From Solanum dulcamara (lineage: Eukaryota > Streptophyta > Magnoliopsida > Solanales > Solanaceae), in contig NC_077240.1 in assembly GCF_947179165.1 (NCBI RefSeq), positions 59,989,501 to 60,053,500 on the forward strand: a DNA stretch of 64,000 nt. The letters are read 5' to 3'. The position numbers and the translations under genes were made by a program. A model generated the notes under the pieces. The model saw only the letters and a program-made list of their open reading frames with translations. It made no database searches and was not told the origin of the DNA. This document shows positions 11,131 through 24,206 of this stretch, in pieces. The first letter of the stretch is position 1. Each line of letters opens with the position of its first letter.

Positions 11131-13345
11131 TGTCACGACCTAAGCTAGGCACTAGGTGTGATACATCGATGGAAATCCTGATGGACCTCAACCAAGCCTC
11201 ATTTCAAACATCGCATATATAAGGTAACTTAAAACATCAATGAAAAACATATGTGAAAGATAAGTCTTAGTAAAGCCTCAATAAGAGCAACACTTAAGCA
11301 ACGTGCCTGAGCAATCGAAACTACAAGTCATGATAGTTTTAAAATGCCTCTATATAGTCTACATGGAGGCATACGACATATTCCTAGCCAACCCATAGAA
11401 GAAAGAAATGTCAAGACAAAAGAATATAAATTCATATTGGTTATACCCTCAATACATTAAGAATCACCAATCAAGTGATAGCAATCAATATAACTCTAGC
11501 CACGAGTGGGAGGAGTGTGATTGGTGAACCCTACATAACTATACAATATAGGATAAAGTATGTGTTAGTACATGGAATCCACTAAATATGTGAGAAACAT
11601 GTATGAACAATAATAACAGAACATAAACAATATGAACGTGGAATGCATGACCAATATCTTTGAAAGCATGAATAAAAGTTGAAAACATTTAAAACATTTG
11701 TAATCATGTAGTCAATGCATCATAAAATCGACATAGTAGAGCATATCATAGCATATACATTTGTGTGGGATAAGACCTTAACCGACATTTAAGAATGTAT
11801 GAGCTATAACATGGAATATAATGTAACTCCCACATTGAGAAGATAGAGACTACTGGCCAAGGTAGACTCCATGAGAACATCTTAACATCATGAGCTATAC
11901 ATGGATCCACTTGCTAAGCCATAAAGGCAACCTACAGGTGAAACATAGTTAGGGAATATAGGTTGCTACTAGGATTCCCTTGGGTAGACACTTCGACTAC
12001 CTAATTGAACCCAACCTAAATTTCCTCTTGGTGCTTAGTTATTATCCCAAGGGAATTCATTAAAACATCATCATAATGTAATCATACAATAATCATAAGA
12101 GTATCTCATTACATGAGTGATTCATAGGAATCCATGAGTTAGTGAGAAAAGCCTTTCACCTCTTAAACATGAGTTGTGAGAAAAACTTTCACAATTCGTA
12201 CTACGTTTCTTAAAAAATCATTTAAATGTAGCTCATTATAATCATAGCTATTCATAAAATATAACATAAAAAATCATGATCATAATTTTATAAGTTCAAC
12301 ATTTACAATTTAAAATCATAGTACAATACAGGGTCCATATAAAATCAATTTAAAATCATATAATAAGGTGAATTCATGCATAATATGATTGAATAATATC
12401 AATTGAATAGAAATATAGAATACCCGTGGAGAATTGACATTAAACCCCCATAAATTGGGTGAAAATAAACATATAGAATTGGGATCTTTGGGGACCCAAT
12501 GGATAAATGAAATCCATTGGTGAACTCTAGAAACCTTGATCTATAAAGAATTAGTGAGAAGATTATGGAGACTTGGAGCCTTAGAATCCTCAAACCCTAA
12601 CTAGCTTTAAAGATGAAACTCCTCTGAGAATGTTCTAAAGAGAAGATTATTGAAATAGAAGATTGGGGTGTGACTGAGGGGAATTCAAAGGATTTGGGTA
12701 GTTATAATTTTTAGTTTTAGGCTTAAAATGATATAGTCTAGGAAATAAATGAGTCAGATTGACCAGAATACCCTTAAAAATAATTATCGAGGACAAAGTA
12801 GGTAAGATAGGTCAAGCTCGCTTACCCAATCGATGAGTTGCCGATCCCAGCCTCAGCTCGCCAACCTTATGTGTTTATGGGAGAAAACCTCTTATGTATT
12901 TGGAGAGCTTGATGTAGCTTCCTTCCTAGGAGGCAGGTCGCCATCTGGATCATCCTCTGATCTAATTCCCCTCTTGTCCTTCGAATTTCTCTGAACCCTT
13001 AAGTGAGCTAGGCTTTCTTGCCCAATCAATTTGTCATTTCACCAAACCCATTTCTTCTCACCCAACTTTCCCACAAACTTGTAAACATCTCTAAACTTAT
13101 TGGCGAGATCATCTAGATCATATAACATGTTTGGTGAGTCACCAAATCTCAATCTTACTCACCAAAAGTTCCTACCCCTAAGCACATTATTTCATAACAA
13201 AAGGGAGAGCTCATAATCAATTTAGCGAGTCGCTAAGTACCATTTGGTGTGTCGCTAAGTCTACCAGGTGAACTTCATGCTCTAATTTTCACAATTTCCC
13301 CTTTTTAACTCAAAATTCTAACTTTTCAACCTTCGTGACCTTACA
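11131..13345 (-). repeat. LTR Y, complete, inverted, first copy
   Basis: On the minus strand it runs from TGTAAGGTC at 13345 to ...CGTGACA at 11131, giving 2215 bases with TG and CA ends. It aligns along its length with the direct Y LTRs, sharing the opening GTTGAAAAGTT segment and the CTCGCC/GGCGAG motif zone. On the right it meets an integrase remnant with no internal leader, which is not a normal element order. Confidence 0.85.
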
Positions 13346-14797
13346 AGAATAGATATTTGAGGGAAGTGTATTGGTAGAATAGCATGAAAAAGGATATAGT
13401 GTCCAAACGTCATAATAGTCAATGAGTGAAGGTTGAGCATCAATAATCGATAGGTTTAGCTTAAGACATTGAGATTCCATCTTGAAAGTGGGAAGCTTTG
13501 AATATGGACTTCATTATGGTTTTGCATCGTACTCGTAGGCAACATGATTCAATTTGCCTTTTTGTTGACTAAATGACTAAGTCAGACAATTTTCTTTTTG
13601 TTAAGACTTCCTATTTAGCCAAGGACTATGCGAGACTATATGTACCTGAGTTGGTTAGGCTTCATGATATTCCTTTATTTAACATTTTGGATCGAGGTAC
13701 GCAATTTACATCTCAGATTTGGAGGTCTTTCTAAAAGGGATTTGGTATTAAAGTTAAGCTAAGTACCGCTTTCCACCCTCTAATCGACGGTGAAGCTGAA
13801 AGGACAATTCAAACTTGAAAGACATGTTAAGGGCATGTGTTGTTGATTTTAAGGGAAATTGGGATGAACATCTACCACTGATTTAGTTAACCTACAATAA
13901 TACTTATCATTCTAGCATCCAAATGGCTCCATTTTAAACGTTGTATGGTAGGAGATGTAGGTATCCTATTAGGTGGTTTGAAGTTGGCAAAGTTACTTTG
14001 GTAGGTCCCGAATTGGTGCATGAGTCCATGGAAAAAGTAAGACTCATTATAGAAATATTGAAGACTGTTCAAAGTTGACAAAATTCCTATTCAGATGTAA
14101 GAAGAAAAGAGCTTGAGTTTGAGGTTAATTATTGGGTTTATTTGAAAATTTTCCCCAAAAAAGGAGTGATGCATTTTGGGAAGAACCGAAACTTAGTATC
14201 AGGTATGTATGCCCGTATCAACTTTTTAAAGAAGATTTTGCAAGGTGATGTATGAATTAGATTTACCTCCAGATTTGGCATCGGTGCATCTCGTATTTCA
14301 TGTGTTTGTATTGAAGAAGTGTGTTAGATATCCTAGATCAAGTGTGCCTTTGGATAGTGTGGGTGTGAAGGAGTGTTTGTCTTATGAGGCGGTTCCGATT
14401 GAGATTCTAGGCTAGCTAGTTCAAAAGTTGAGGAATAAGGAAATTTTGTCCATTAAGGTGTTCTTGAGAAACCAAGAGGTTGAAGGTACCATATGGGAGG
14501 CTGAAGTCGATATGATGTCATCATATCCTCATCTCTATTCTTCCCTTCCTTGTTGAGGTACTAAATTCCTTCTATGATCACTCCTTCAATATTAAGTGTC
14601 TAAGTCGTTCTCATGTTTTTCATATATATACATGTTCATGAAATCAAATTTTAAAGCTATGATTTATGATAAGTTGAAATTCTCATGGTTTATTCCTTTC
14701 AAATACCATGTTGCATTCATATGGGTTGCTATGATTCTTTCCCTAAATTGTTCTTTCTAGTTGAGTCCTATTCGAGGATGAATCTAGGGGTAGATAT
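13346..14797 (+). pseudogene. Y integrase and chromodomain remnant, first copy
   Basis: Translation in shifting frames gives [76 protein letters not shown] and a chromodomain-like [20 protein letters not shown]...TIWEAEVDM..YPHLY. It is a Ty3 chromovirus integrase tail beginning within the zinc region, with many stops and frameshifts. Gag, protease and reverse transcriptase are absent. A purine tract (CTAGGGGTAGATA, about 14785-14796) precedes the LTR. Confidence 0.85.
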
Positions 14798-16420
14798 TGT
14801 GTGGTCTCGAAAGTTGAAAAGTTGAAATTTTTATTTAAAAAGGGGAAATAGTGAAAATTGGAGCCTAAAGCTCGCCTGGTAGACTCGGAGACACACCGAG
14901 TGGTCCTTGGTGATTCGCCAAGTTGATTAAGAGTTTGTCCTTTTATTCTGAAAGAATGTGCTCAGTGTAAGAACTTTTGGCGAGTAAAATTGAGGTTTAG
15001 TGGCTCGCTAAAAATGTTATGCAAGCTAGAAGATCTCACCAATAAGTTTAGAGACATTGGAAAGTTTTTGGGAAAGTTGGGAGAAAAGAGATGGGTTTGA
15101 CGACAAGCCAAATTGAATGGGCGAGCAAGCCTAGATCGCCTAATGGTTCTGAGAAATTGGAAGACCTAGAGAGGAATAAGGTGAGAGGAGGATCCAATCA
15201 GTGACCTGCCGACTAGGAAGGCGAGCTACGTTGTGCTCGCCAAATACATCACAGGTTTTCTCCGATAAACACTTGAGTTTGGCGAGCTAATACTGGGATC
15301 GGCTACTTGCCGACTAGGTCGATGAGCTCGACCTATCTAGCCTACTTGTTCCTCGATAGTTATATTTAAAGGTATGTTTTTCAATCTCGACTCTTTTAAT
15401 TCCTAGACTACATCATTTTAAGCCAAAAACCTAAGAATTTAACTACCCAAAATGTTTGAATTATCCTCATTCACTCTCCAATCCTCTATTTCAATAATCT
15501 TCTTTCTAAAACATTCTCACAAGGGTTTCATCTTCAAAGAAAGTTAGGATTCAAGGATTCTAAGGCTCCAAGTCTCTATAATATTTGCACTAACGGTTTA
15601 TTGATCAAGGTACGTGGGAGTTCACCAATGGATTTCATTTATCCATTGGCCCCCTAAAGATCTCAACTCTACAAGTTCAATTTTACCCAATTTATGATGG
15701 TTTCATGTTAATTTTCATTGGGTGCTCTCTATTTCTATTCAATTGATATTATTCAATCATATTATGCTTGAATTCAACTTATACATGATTTTAAATTGAT
15801 TTCATATGGACCCATACATTGAACAATAATTTTACATTACAAATGTTAAATTTATGGAATTATGATCATGAATTTTGATGCTATGTTTTATGAAAATCTA
15901 TGATTATGATGAACTATGGTTCAATGATTTTCAAGCAATGTAGTAAGAATTGTGAACGATTTTCTCATAACTCATATTTAAGAGGTGAAAGGCTTTTCTC
16001 ACCTACTCATAGATTCCTATGAATCTCTCATGTAATGAGCTACTATTATGATTATTTTATGATGATATTATGATGATGTTTTAATAAATTCTGTTGGGAT
16101 AATGACTAAGTACCGAGAGGAATTTTAGGTGGAGTTCAGCCTGGTAGCCAAAGTATTATCCAAGGGAATCCTAGTAGCAACCTGTAGTCCCTAACTACGT
16201 TGCCACAGTAGGTTGCCTTTATGTCTTAGATAGTTGATCCATATATAGCTCGTGATGTTAAGTTATTCTCATAGGAGTTACCATGGCAATTTTCAAGTTT
16301 TACTCATGATTTCAAAGATATTGGTCATGCATTCCACGTTCATATTGCTTACGTCCTATTATTATTTTTATGCATACTTCTCACATAATTAGTGCATTCC
16401 ATGTAGTAACACATACTTTT
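14798..16420 (+). repeat. LTR Y, direct, first copy, 3' truncated
   Basis: It starts TGTGTGGTCTCG after the purine tract and matches 20315-21937. It lacks the last 420 or so bases because the duplication junction at 16420 switches to LTR X. Confidence 0.88.
14865..15335 (+). repeat. Two-way CTCGCC/GGCGAG motif zone in LTR Y
   Basis: At least eight occurrences of CTCGCC, GGCGAG or one-change forms appear in both orientations, for example GGCGAGCTA and GCTCGCCAAA, within 500 bases near the LTR start. The same zone recurs in the other three long Y LTRs, including the inverted ones (about 12790-13270 for the first). Confidence 0.65.
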
Positions 16421-16647
16421 GAGTCTTCTTTTTAATGCCACCAACTTTTTATCATTTGACATTTAGAGTGAAGAGTTATGATCATTTTACTAACATGATG
16501 TAGTACTGTTTTATTCTGGCCTATGGTAAAATACTAAAAAGTTTTTTTTTGACCTTATACCCTAGGAAAACCCTAAAATGTATTGCTTAACTCTTATAAA
16601 GCCCTAAACAATTAGATTTCTAGTTTTAATTCTCCTTCTTCATCTTT
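16421..16647 (+). repeat. LTR X tail, second copy in the 5.5 kb duplication
   Basis: It matches 10903-11130 with only a few changes. It follows the truncated direct Y LTR directly and leads into the second inverted Y LTR. Confidence 0.85.
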
Positions 16648-18862
16648 TGTCACGACCTAAGCTAGGCACTAGGTGTGACACATCGATGGAAATCCTGATG
16701 GACCTCAACCAAGCCTCATTTCAAACATCGCATATATAAGGTAACTTAAAACATCAATGAAAAACATATGTGAAAGGTAAGTCTTAGTGAAGCCTCAATA
16801 AGAGCAACACTTAAGCAACATGCCCGAGCAATCGAAACTACAAGTCATGATAGTTTTAAAATGCCTCTATATAGTCTACATGGAGGCATACGACATATTC
16901 CTAGCCGACCCATAGAAGAAAGAAATGTCAAGACAAAAGAATATAAATTTATATTGGTTACACCCTCAATACATTAAGAATCACCAATCAAGTGATAGCA
17001 ATCAATATAACTCTAGCCACAAGTGGGAGGAGTGTGATTGGTGAACCCTACATAACTATACAATATAGGATAAAGTATGTGTTAGTACATGGAATCCACT
17101 AAATATGTGAGAAACATGTATGAACAATAATAACAGAACATAAACAATATGAACGTGGAATGCATGACCAATATCTTTGAAAGCATGAATAAAAGTTGAA
17201 AACATTTAAAACATTTGTAATCATGTAGTTAATGCATCATAAAATAGACATAGTAGAGCATATCATAGCATATACATTTGTGTGGGATAAGACCTTAACC
17301 GACATTTAAGAATGTATGAGCTATAACATGGAATATAATGTAACTCCCACATTGAGAAGATAGAGTCTACTGGCCAAGGTAGACTCCATGAGAACATCTT
17401 AACATCATGAGCTATACATGGATCCACTTGCTAAGCCATAAAGACAACCTACAGGTGAAACATAGTTAGGGAATATAGGTTGCTACTAGGATTCCCTTGG
17501 GTACACACTTCGACTACCTAATTGAACCCAACCTAAATTTCCTCTTGGTGCTTAGTTATTATCCCAAGGGAATTCATTAAAACATCATCATAATGTCATC
17601 ATACAATAATCATAAGAGTATCTCATTACATGAGTGATTCATAGGAATCCATGAGTCAGTGAGAAAAGCCTTTCACCTCTTAAACATGAGTTGTGAGAAA
17701 AACTTTCACAATTCGTACTACGTTTCTTTAAAAATCATTTAAATGTAGCTCATTATAATCATAGCTATTCATAAAATATAACATAAAAAATCATGATCAT
17801 AATTTTATAAGTTCAACATTTACAATTTAAAATCATAGTACAATACAGGGTCCATATAAAATCAATTTAAAATCATATAATAAGGTTAATTCATGCATAA
17901 TATGATTGAATAATATCAATTGAATAGAAATATAGAATACCCGTGGAGAATTGACATGAAACCCTCATAAATTGGGTGAAAATAAACATATAGAATTGGG
18001 ATCTTTGGGGACCTAATGGATAAATGAAATCCATTGGTGAACTCCAGAAACCTTGATCTATAAAGAATTAGTGAGAAGATTATAGAGACTTGGAGCCTTA
18101 GAATCCTCAAACCCTAACTAGCTTTAAAGATGAAACTCCAATGAGAATGTTCTAAAGAGAAGATTATTGAAATAGAAGATTAGGGTGTGACTGAGGGGAA
18201 TTCAAAGGGTTTGGGTAGTTATAATTTTTAGTTTTAGGCTTAAAATGATATAGTCTAGGAAATAAATGAGTCAGATTGACCAGAATACCCTTAAAAATAA
18301 TTATCGAGGACAAAGTAGGTAAGATAGGTCAAGCTCGCTTACCCAATCGATGAGTTGCCGATCCCAGCCTCAGCTCGCCAACCTTATGTGTTTATGGGAG
18401 AAAACCTCTTATGTATTTGGAGAGCTTGATGTAGCTTCCTTCCTAGGAGGCAGGTCGCCATCTGGATCATCCTCTGATCTAATTCCCCTCTTGTCCTTCG
18501 AATTTCTCTGAACCCTTAAGTGAGCTAGGCTTTCTTGCCCAATCAATTTGTCATTTCACCAAACCCATTTCTTCTCACCCAACTTTCCCACAAACTTGTA
18601 AACATCTCTAAACTTATTGGCGAGATCATCTAGATCGTATAACATGTTTGGTGAGTCACCAAATCTCAATCTTACTCACCAAAAGTTCCTACCCCTAAGC
18701 ACATTATTTCATAACAAAAGGGAGAGCTCATAATCAATTTAGCGAGTCACTAAGTACCATTTGGTGTGTCGCTAAGTCTACCAGGTGAACTTCATGCTCT
18801 AATTTTCACAATTTCCCCTTTTTAACTCAAAATTCTAACTTTTCAACCTTCGTGACCTTACA
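16648..18862 (-). repeat. LTR Y, complete, inverted, second copy
   Basis: It is the duplicate of 11131-13345, with the same TGTCACGACC left end and TTACA right end. A few point changes separate the copies, for example in the segment 17916-18110 against 12399-12593. Confidence 0.88.
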
Positions 18863-20314
18863 AGAATAGATATTTGAGGGAAGTGTATTGGTAGAATAGC
18901 ATGAAAAAGGATATAGTGTCCAAACATCATAATAGTCAATGAGTGAAGGTTGAGCATCAATAATCGATAGGTTTAGCTTAAGACATTGAGATTCCATCTT
19001 GAAAGTGGGAAGCTTTGAATATGGACTTCATTATGGTTTTGCATCGTACTCGTAGGCAACATGATTCAATTTGCCTTTTTGTTGACTAAATGACTAAGTC
19101 AGACAATTTTCTTTTTGTTAAGACTTCCTATTTAGCCAAGGACTATGCGAGACTATATGTACCTGAGTTGGTTAGGCTTCATGATATTCCTTTATTTAAC
19201 ATTTTGGATCGAGGTACGCAATTTACATCTCAGATTTGGAGGTCTTTCTAAAAGGGATTTGGTATTAAAGTTAAGCTAAGTACCGCTTTCCACCCTCTAA
19301 TCGACGGTGAAGCTGAAAGGACAATTCAAACTTGAAAGACATGTTAAGGGCATGTGTTGTTGATTTTAAGGGAAATTGGGATGAACATCTACCACTGATT
19401 GAGTTAACCTACAATAATACTTATCATTCTAGCATCCAAATGGCTCCATTTTAAACGTTGTATGGTAGGAGATGTAGGTATCCTATTAGGTGGTTTGAAG
19501 TTGGCAAAGTTACTTTGGTAGGTCCCGAATTGGTGCATGAGTCCATGGAAAAAGTAAGACTCATTATAGAAATATTGAAGACTGTTCAAAGTTGACAAAA
19601 TTCCTATTCAGATGTAAGAAGAAAAGAGCTTGAGTTTGAGGTTAATTATTGGGTTTATTTGAAAATTTTCCCCAAAAAAGGAGTGATGCATTTTGGGAAG
19701 AACCGAAACTTAGTATCAGGTATGTATGCCCGTATCAACTTTTTAAAGAAGATTTTGCAAGGTGATGTATGAATTAGATTTACCTCCAGATTTGGCATCG
19801 GTGCATCTCGTATTTCATGTGTTTGTATTGAAGAAGTGTGTTAGATATCCTAGATCAAGTGTGCCTTTGGATAGTGTGGGTGTGAAGGAGTGTTTGTCTT
19901 ATGAGGCGGTTCCGATTGAGATTCTAGGCTAGCTAGTTCAAAAGTTGAGGAATAAGGAAATTTTGTCCATTAAGGTGTTCTTGAGAAACCAAGAGGTTGA
20001 AGGTACCATATGGGAGGCTGAAGTCGATATGATGTCATCATATCCTCATCTCTATTCTTCCCTTCCTTGTTGAGGTACTAAATTCATTCTATGATCACTC
20101 CTTCAATATTAAGTGTCTAAGTCGTTCTCATGTTTTTCATATATATACATGTTCATGAAATCAAATTTTAAAGCTATGATTTATGATAAGTTGAAATTCT
20201 CATGGTTTATTCCTTTCAAATACCATGTTGCATTCATATGGGTTGCTATGATTCTTTCCTTAAATTGTTCTTTCTAGTTGAGTCCTATTCGAGGATGAAT
20301 CTAGGGGTAGATAT
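18863..20314 (+). pseudogene. Y integrase and chromodomain remnant, second copy
   Basis: It is the duplicate of 13346-14797. Parts are identical; for instance, the 195-base segment at 19404-19598 gives the same translation as 13887-14081. The stops and frameshifts are the same, so the gene was already dead when the segment was duplicated. Confidence 0.88.
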
Positions 20315-22360
20315 TGTGTGGTCTCGAAAGTTGAAAAGTTAAATTTTTTATTTAAAAAGGGGAAATAGTGAAAATTGGAGCCTAAAGCTCGCCTGGTAGA
20401 CTCGGAGACACACCGAGTGGTTCTTGGTGATTCGCCAAGTTGATTAAGAATTTGTCCTTTTATTCTGAAAGAATGTGCTCAGTGTAAGAACTTTTGGCGA
20501 GTAAAATTGAGGTTTGGTGGCTCGCTAAAAATGTTATGCAAGCTAGAAGATCTCACCAATAAGTTTAGAGACATTGGAAAGTTTTTGGGAAAGTTGGGAG
20601 AGAAGAGATGGGTTTGACGACAAGCCAAATTGAATGGGCGAGCAAGCCTAGCTCGCCTAATGGTTCTGAGAAATTGGAAGACCTAGAGAGGAATAAGGTG
20701 AGAGGAGGATCCAATTAGTGACCTGCCGACTAGGAAGGAGAGCTACGTTGTGCTCGCCAAATACATCACAGGTTTTCTTCGATAAACACTTGAGTTTGGC
20801 GAGCTAATACTGGGATCGGCTACTTGCCGACTAGGTCGATGAGCTCGACCTATCTAGCCAACTTGTTCCTCGACAGTTATAGTTAAAGGTATTTTTTTCA
20901 ATCTCGACTCTTTCAATTCCTAGACTACATCATTTTAAGCCAAAAACCTAAGAATTTAACTACCCAAAATGTTTGAATTATCCTCATTCACTCCCCAATC
21001 CTCTATTTCAATAATCTTCTTTCTAAAACATTCTCACAAGGGTTTCATCTTCAAAGAAAGTTAGGATTCAAGGATTCTAAGGCTCCAAGTCTCTATAATA
21101 TTTGCACTAACGGTTTATTGATCAAGGTACGTGGGAGTTCACCAATGGATTTCATTTATCCATTGGCCCCCTAAAGATCCCAACTCTACAAGTTCAATTT
21201 TACCCAATTTATGATGGTTTCGTGTTAATTTTCCTTGGGTGCTCTCTATTTCTATTCAATTGATATTATTCAATCATATTATGCTTGAATTCAACTTATA
21301 CATGATTTTAAATTGATTTCATATGGACCCATACATTGAACAATGATTTTACATTACAAATGTTAAACTTATGGAATTATGATCATGAATTTTGATGCTA
21401 TGTTTTATGAAAATCTATGATTATGATGAACTATGGTTCAATGATTTTCAAACAATGTAGTAAGAATTGTGAACGATTTTCTCATAACTCATATTTAAGA
21501 GGTGAAAGGCTTTTCTCACCAACTCATAGATTCCTATGAATCTCTCATGTAATGAGCTACTATTATGATTATTTTATGATGATATTATGATGATGTTTTA
21601 ATAAATTTTGTTGGGATAATGACTAAGTACCGAGAGGAATTTTAGGTGGAGTTCAGCCTGGTAGCCAAAGTATTACCCAAGGGAATCCTAGTAGCAACCT
21701 GTAGTCCCTAACTACGTTGCCACAGTAGGTTGCCTTTATGTCTTAGATAGTTGATCCATATATAGCTCGTGATGTAAAGTTATTCTCACAGGAGTTACCT
21801 TGGCAATTTCCAAGTTTTACTCATGATTTCAAAGATATTGGTCATGCATTCCACGTTCATATTGCTTACGTCCTATTATTATTTTTATGCATACTTCTCA
21901 CATAATTAGTGCATTCCATGTAGTAACACATACTTTTGTCTACATTGTGTCATAATGTAGGGTCCAACAATCACGCTCCTCTCACTCGTGGCTAGAGTTA
22001 TATTGGTTGCTACCACTTGATTGGTGAGTCCTCATGTCTCCAAGGCGTAACTAATATGAGCTTATGTTATTTTGTCTTGACATTTCTTTTTTCTATGGGT
22101 GAGATGGGAACATGTTTTATGCCCCCATCTAGACTATGTAGAGGCATGTTTAGACTATCATCAGTTGTAGTTCCAATTTCTTGGGAATGTTGCTTAAGTG
22201 TTGCTCTTGTTGAGGCTTTATTGATACTTACCTTCTGCTTATGTTTTTCATTAATGTTTTAAATTACCTTATATAAGCGATGTATGCTAAGAGGCTTGGT
22301 TGAGGTCTCTCTGGATTTCGAACGTTGTGTCATGCCTACAGTCTAGCTTAGGTCGTGACA
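20315..22360 (+). repeat. LTR Y, direct, complete
   Basis: It runs from TGTGTGGTCTCG to ...TAGGTCGTGACA, 2046 bases, and is the only direct Y LTR with both ends. It is followed by TCTCT (22361-22365) and LTR X sequence, not by a primer-binding site, so it is a 3' LTR or a solo form. Confidence 0.88.
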
Positions 22361-22815
22361 TCTCTCTCTCAAACCTTAAGGCAAAACTCTAAGAAAAATC
22401 AAAGCATAAGACTTCCAAGCAACGTTCTTTTAATTTTTTTTCAAGATTCTTCTTCTAGGTAATTCCTTCTCCAAGGATTTCAATCTTTCCAACTTAAATG
22501 TTTTTCAGAATCATAATTTAGATGCTTTTAGATAAAGTATCTTTCAGATTATATTTGGTTTATCATTATTTATGAGCTACTTCGCATTTTACCAATCATC
22601 AGTATGATTTAGTAGTACAAATTATTATGGTTTCCAGATTTATGTTGGGAGTAACTTAGCACCAAGTGGACCTAGGATAGAGGATCACCTGTTACTTGAG
22701 GCATGATACCTTTAGAAGTAATCCTTTTGTCCTAGAACTATGTGCCCCTATAGAATTTTGTCTCTGATATACATTAGCTAGTGGATCCACCTTAGCTCAG
22801 TTATCATCAAAATCA
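22361..22815 (+). repeat. LTR X, continuation after the Y complex
   Basis: A CT-rich start, then AAACCTTAAGGCAAAACTC, fits the region downstream of the X promoter box that ends at 11130. A later block with GGGAGTAACTTAGCACCAAG..GACCTAGG resembles the matching zone of LTRs Y and Z. The X 3' end is not recognised. Confidence 0.6.
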
Positions 22816-24206
22816 TTCCCACAAGATCAATGTTCAAGAACACTAAATTAAAGAAAAATAACGGAAGATTTGATGGGAACTTATGAGAATATCGACAGAT
22901 AATTTACCCCTAACTCCCTGTCAAGCAATCCATGAATAAAACCTAAAATATTCTATTGAAAATATCTCAAAATCGAGTTCACAAAGTGATTTTAACAGAG
23001 GAGTTCAGGTTGAGAATGGCTAAAAATTGTTGAAAAGAGATATATGTTGTCAGGGGTCCTTCTCTATGAATATGGGACCAGATCAGTGATTGTGGAGTTC
23101 AAATTTTACCATGGTCCAAGTAATCCTTCTCTATGAATTAGGGACCCTAGTGATGTGTTGTATATTTACGACATTTTCGATGCTCAAAACTGTGAATTAG
23201 TGTGAGTTTCAAGTATGTGTTTGTAAATATGATGTGTGCATATGTTTAGTTTGTAGGAAAACTAACTATTGATCAAGGTTAATCTAAAATGTGATTTTGG
23301 ACCGAAGACTGGCTACACTTCTGGCTTTACGAGGGCCTCCACCGGTCATTAACCATTGTATTCCCTATTGAAGCTAACCGTCAAAAGAGTGCTAGGATTT
23401 GTTGCTGAAGTGTTTTTCCCAGGTGAATCCCCACGATACCCCTCATGAGATATGGAGGAGTGTATGAATAATTAATCATGTGCGTGAATGAGAAGCTGAG
23501 AAGGATCTATGAGATTGCCAATGAGATTCCCATGACATGAATAGTGAAAAGTCCATAAGTCGTATATGTTGTTCCTAAAAAAGCACTGAGAAGATGTAAT
23601 GAAATTCAAGGGGAATTCCATGAGGACCTGAATGGATCATTGTGTCCTGGACAGACCGTGAAAGTTGGACATAATGTTTTGAAGTAAGAAGTATTTAAGC
23701 TAAGAAAATAACCATGAGAGATCTCCACAAATGGTGAACTTCACCACGGTTCGTGAAAAGACAGTGTGAACATGTGATGAATTTAGTTTGTCTAGTTGGT
23801 TTAGGATTTAGTTTTGTATTCTATAAATAACCCAAACTTATTTTGTTTTAAAGGTTACGTAATTTTAAAGATTTTAGAGCTTTGAATTACGTGAAAGGCT
23901 ATATTTCCAATGACTTTTTGAGGATCAAAATGTTAATAAAATATTTCCGTTTCTTGATTCGTTCTTTTTTCTCTTGATTCAAGGTTTACCTTTGCATAAA
24001 TGTAAGTATTCTTTTATGAATTCTACATCAATTCTTGGCGCATTGTAGTTTTATGCATTGTAGTTTTATTTGTCTTATTTTTGTTTTAACGACTGCACAC
24101 GTTAAAACTTGTCTGCATTCATTACTTGCTCGAGAGAGGGGTAGTTAATAGGAATATAAAACCACAATGGAGATTCAAAATTACAAACCTTCGTCTAAGA
24201 ACTTGA
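22816..24206 (+). other. Probable Athila-like LTR, left part, interrupted by E2
   Basis: No coding trace is present. A CTATAAATAAC box at about 23821-23831 is promoter-like. The last 40 or so bases (24165-24206) match the inverted arm near 41730-41790, so this stretch and 40781 onward were one sequence before E2 inserted. The left limit of the LTR is not clear. A short CCTTCTCTATGAAT segment occurs twice (near 23059 and 23127). Confidence 0.5.
24202..24206. repeat. E2 target-site duplication, left
   Basis: CTTGA is identical to 40776-40780 on the other side of the complex. Confidence 0.75.

Larger units (their letters stand above)
6782..11585. repeat. Three-copy tandem array of about 1.6 kb composite units
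   Basis: Units run 6782-8390, 8391-9975 and 9976-about 11585. Each begins AAAGAT[CT]GACTA and holds three parts in order: a minus-strand gag fragment of about 640 bases, the first 500 or so bases of LTR X on the plus strand starting TGTAACACC, and about 440 bases of inverted LTR Y starting TGTCATGACC. Units differ by clear point changes and small indels (roughly 85-90 percent alike by eye). The third unit runs on into a full inverted Y LTR, marking it as the source edge. Confidence 0.88.
10903..21937. repeat. 5.5 kb tandem duplication (two copies)
   Basis: 10903-16420 and 16421-about 21937 are tandem copies with a period of about 5517 bases. Checks: 12399 pairs with 17916, 13887 with 19404, 14798 with 20315. 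Copies are about 98-99 percent alike by eye. Each holds the tail of LTR X, a complete inverted LTR Y, an integrase remnant and a direct LTR Y. The junction at 16420/16421 joins the direct Y LTR to mid-X with no more than one base of overlap. Confidence 0.93.

Noticed and set aside
6782..22360. CRISPR-like or satellite array
   Set aside because: Units are 1.6 and 5.5 kb and made of retrotransposon parts; there are no short regular repeats with spacers.
11131..22360. A DNA transposon or Helitron with long inverted ends
   Set aside because: The inverted ends are plain LTRs and the interior is integrase and chromodomain; no transposase or helicase trace is present.
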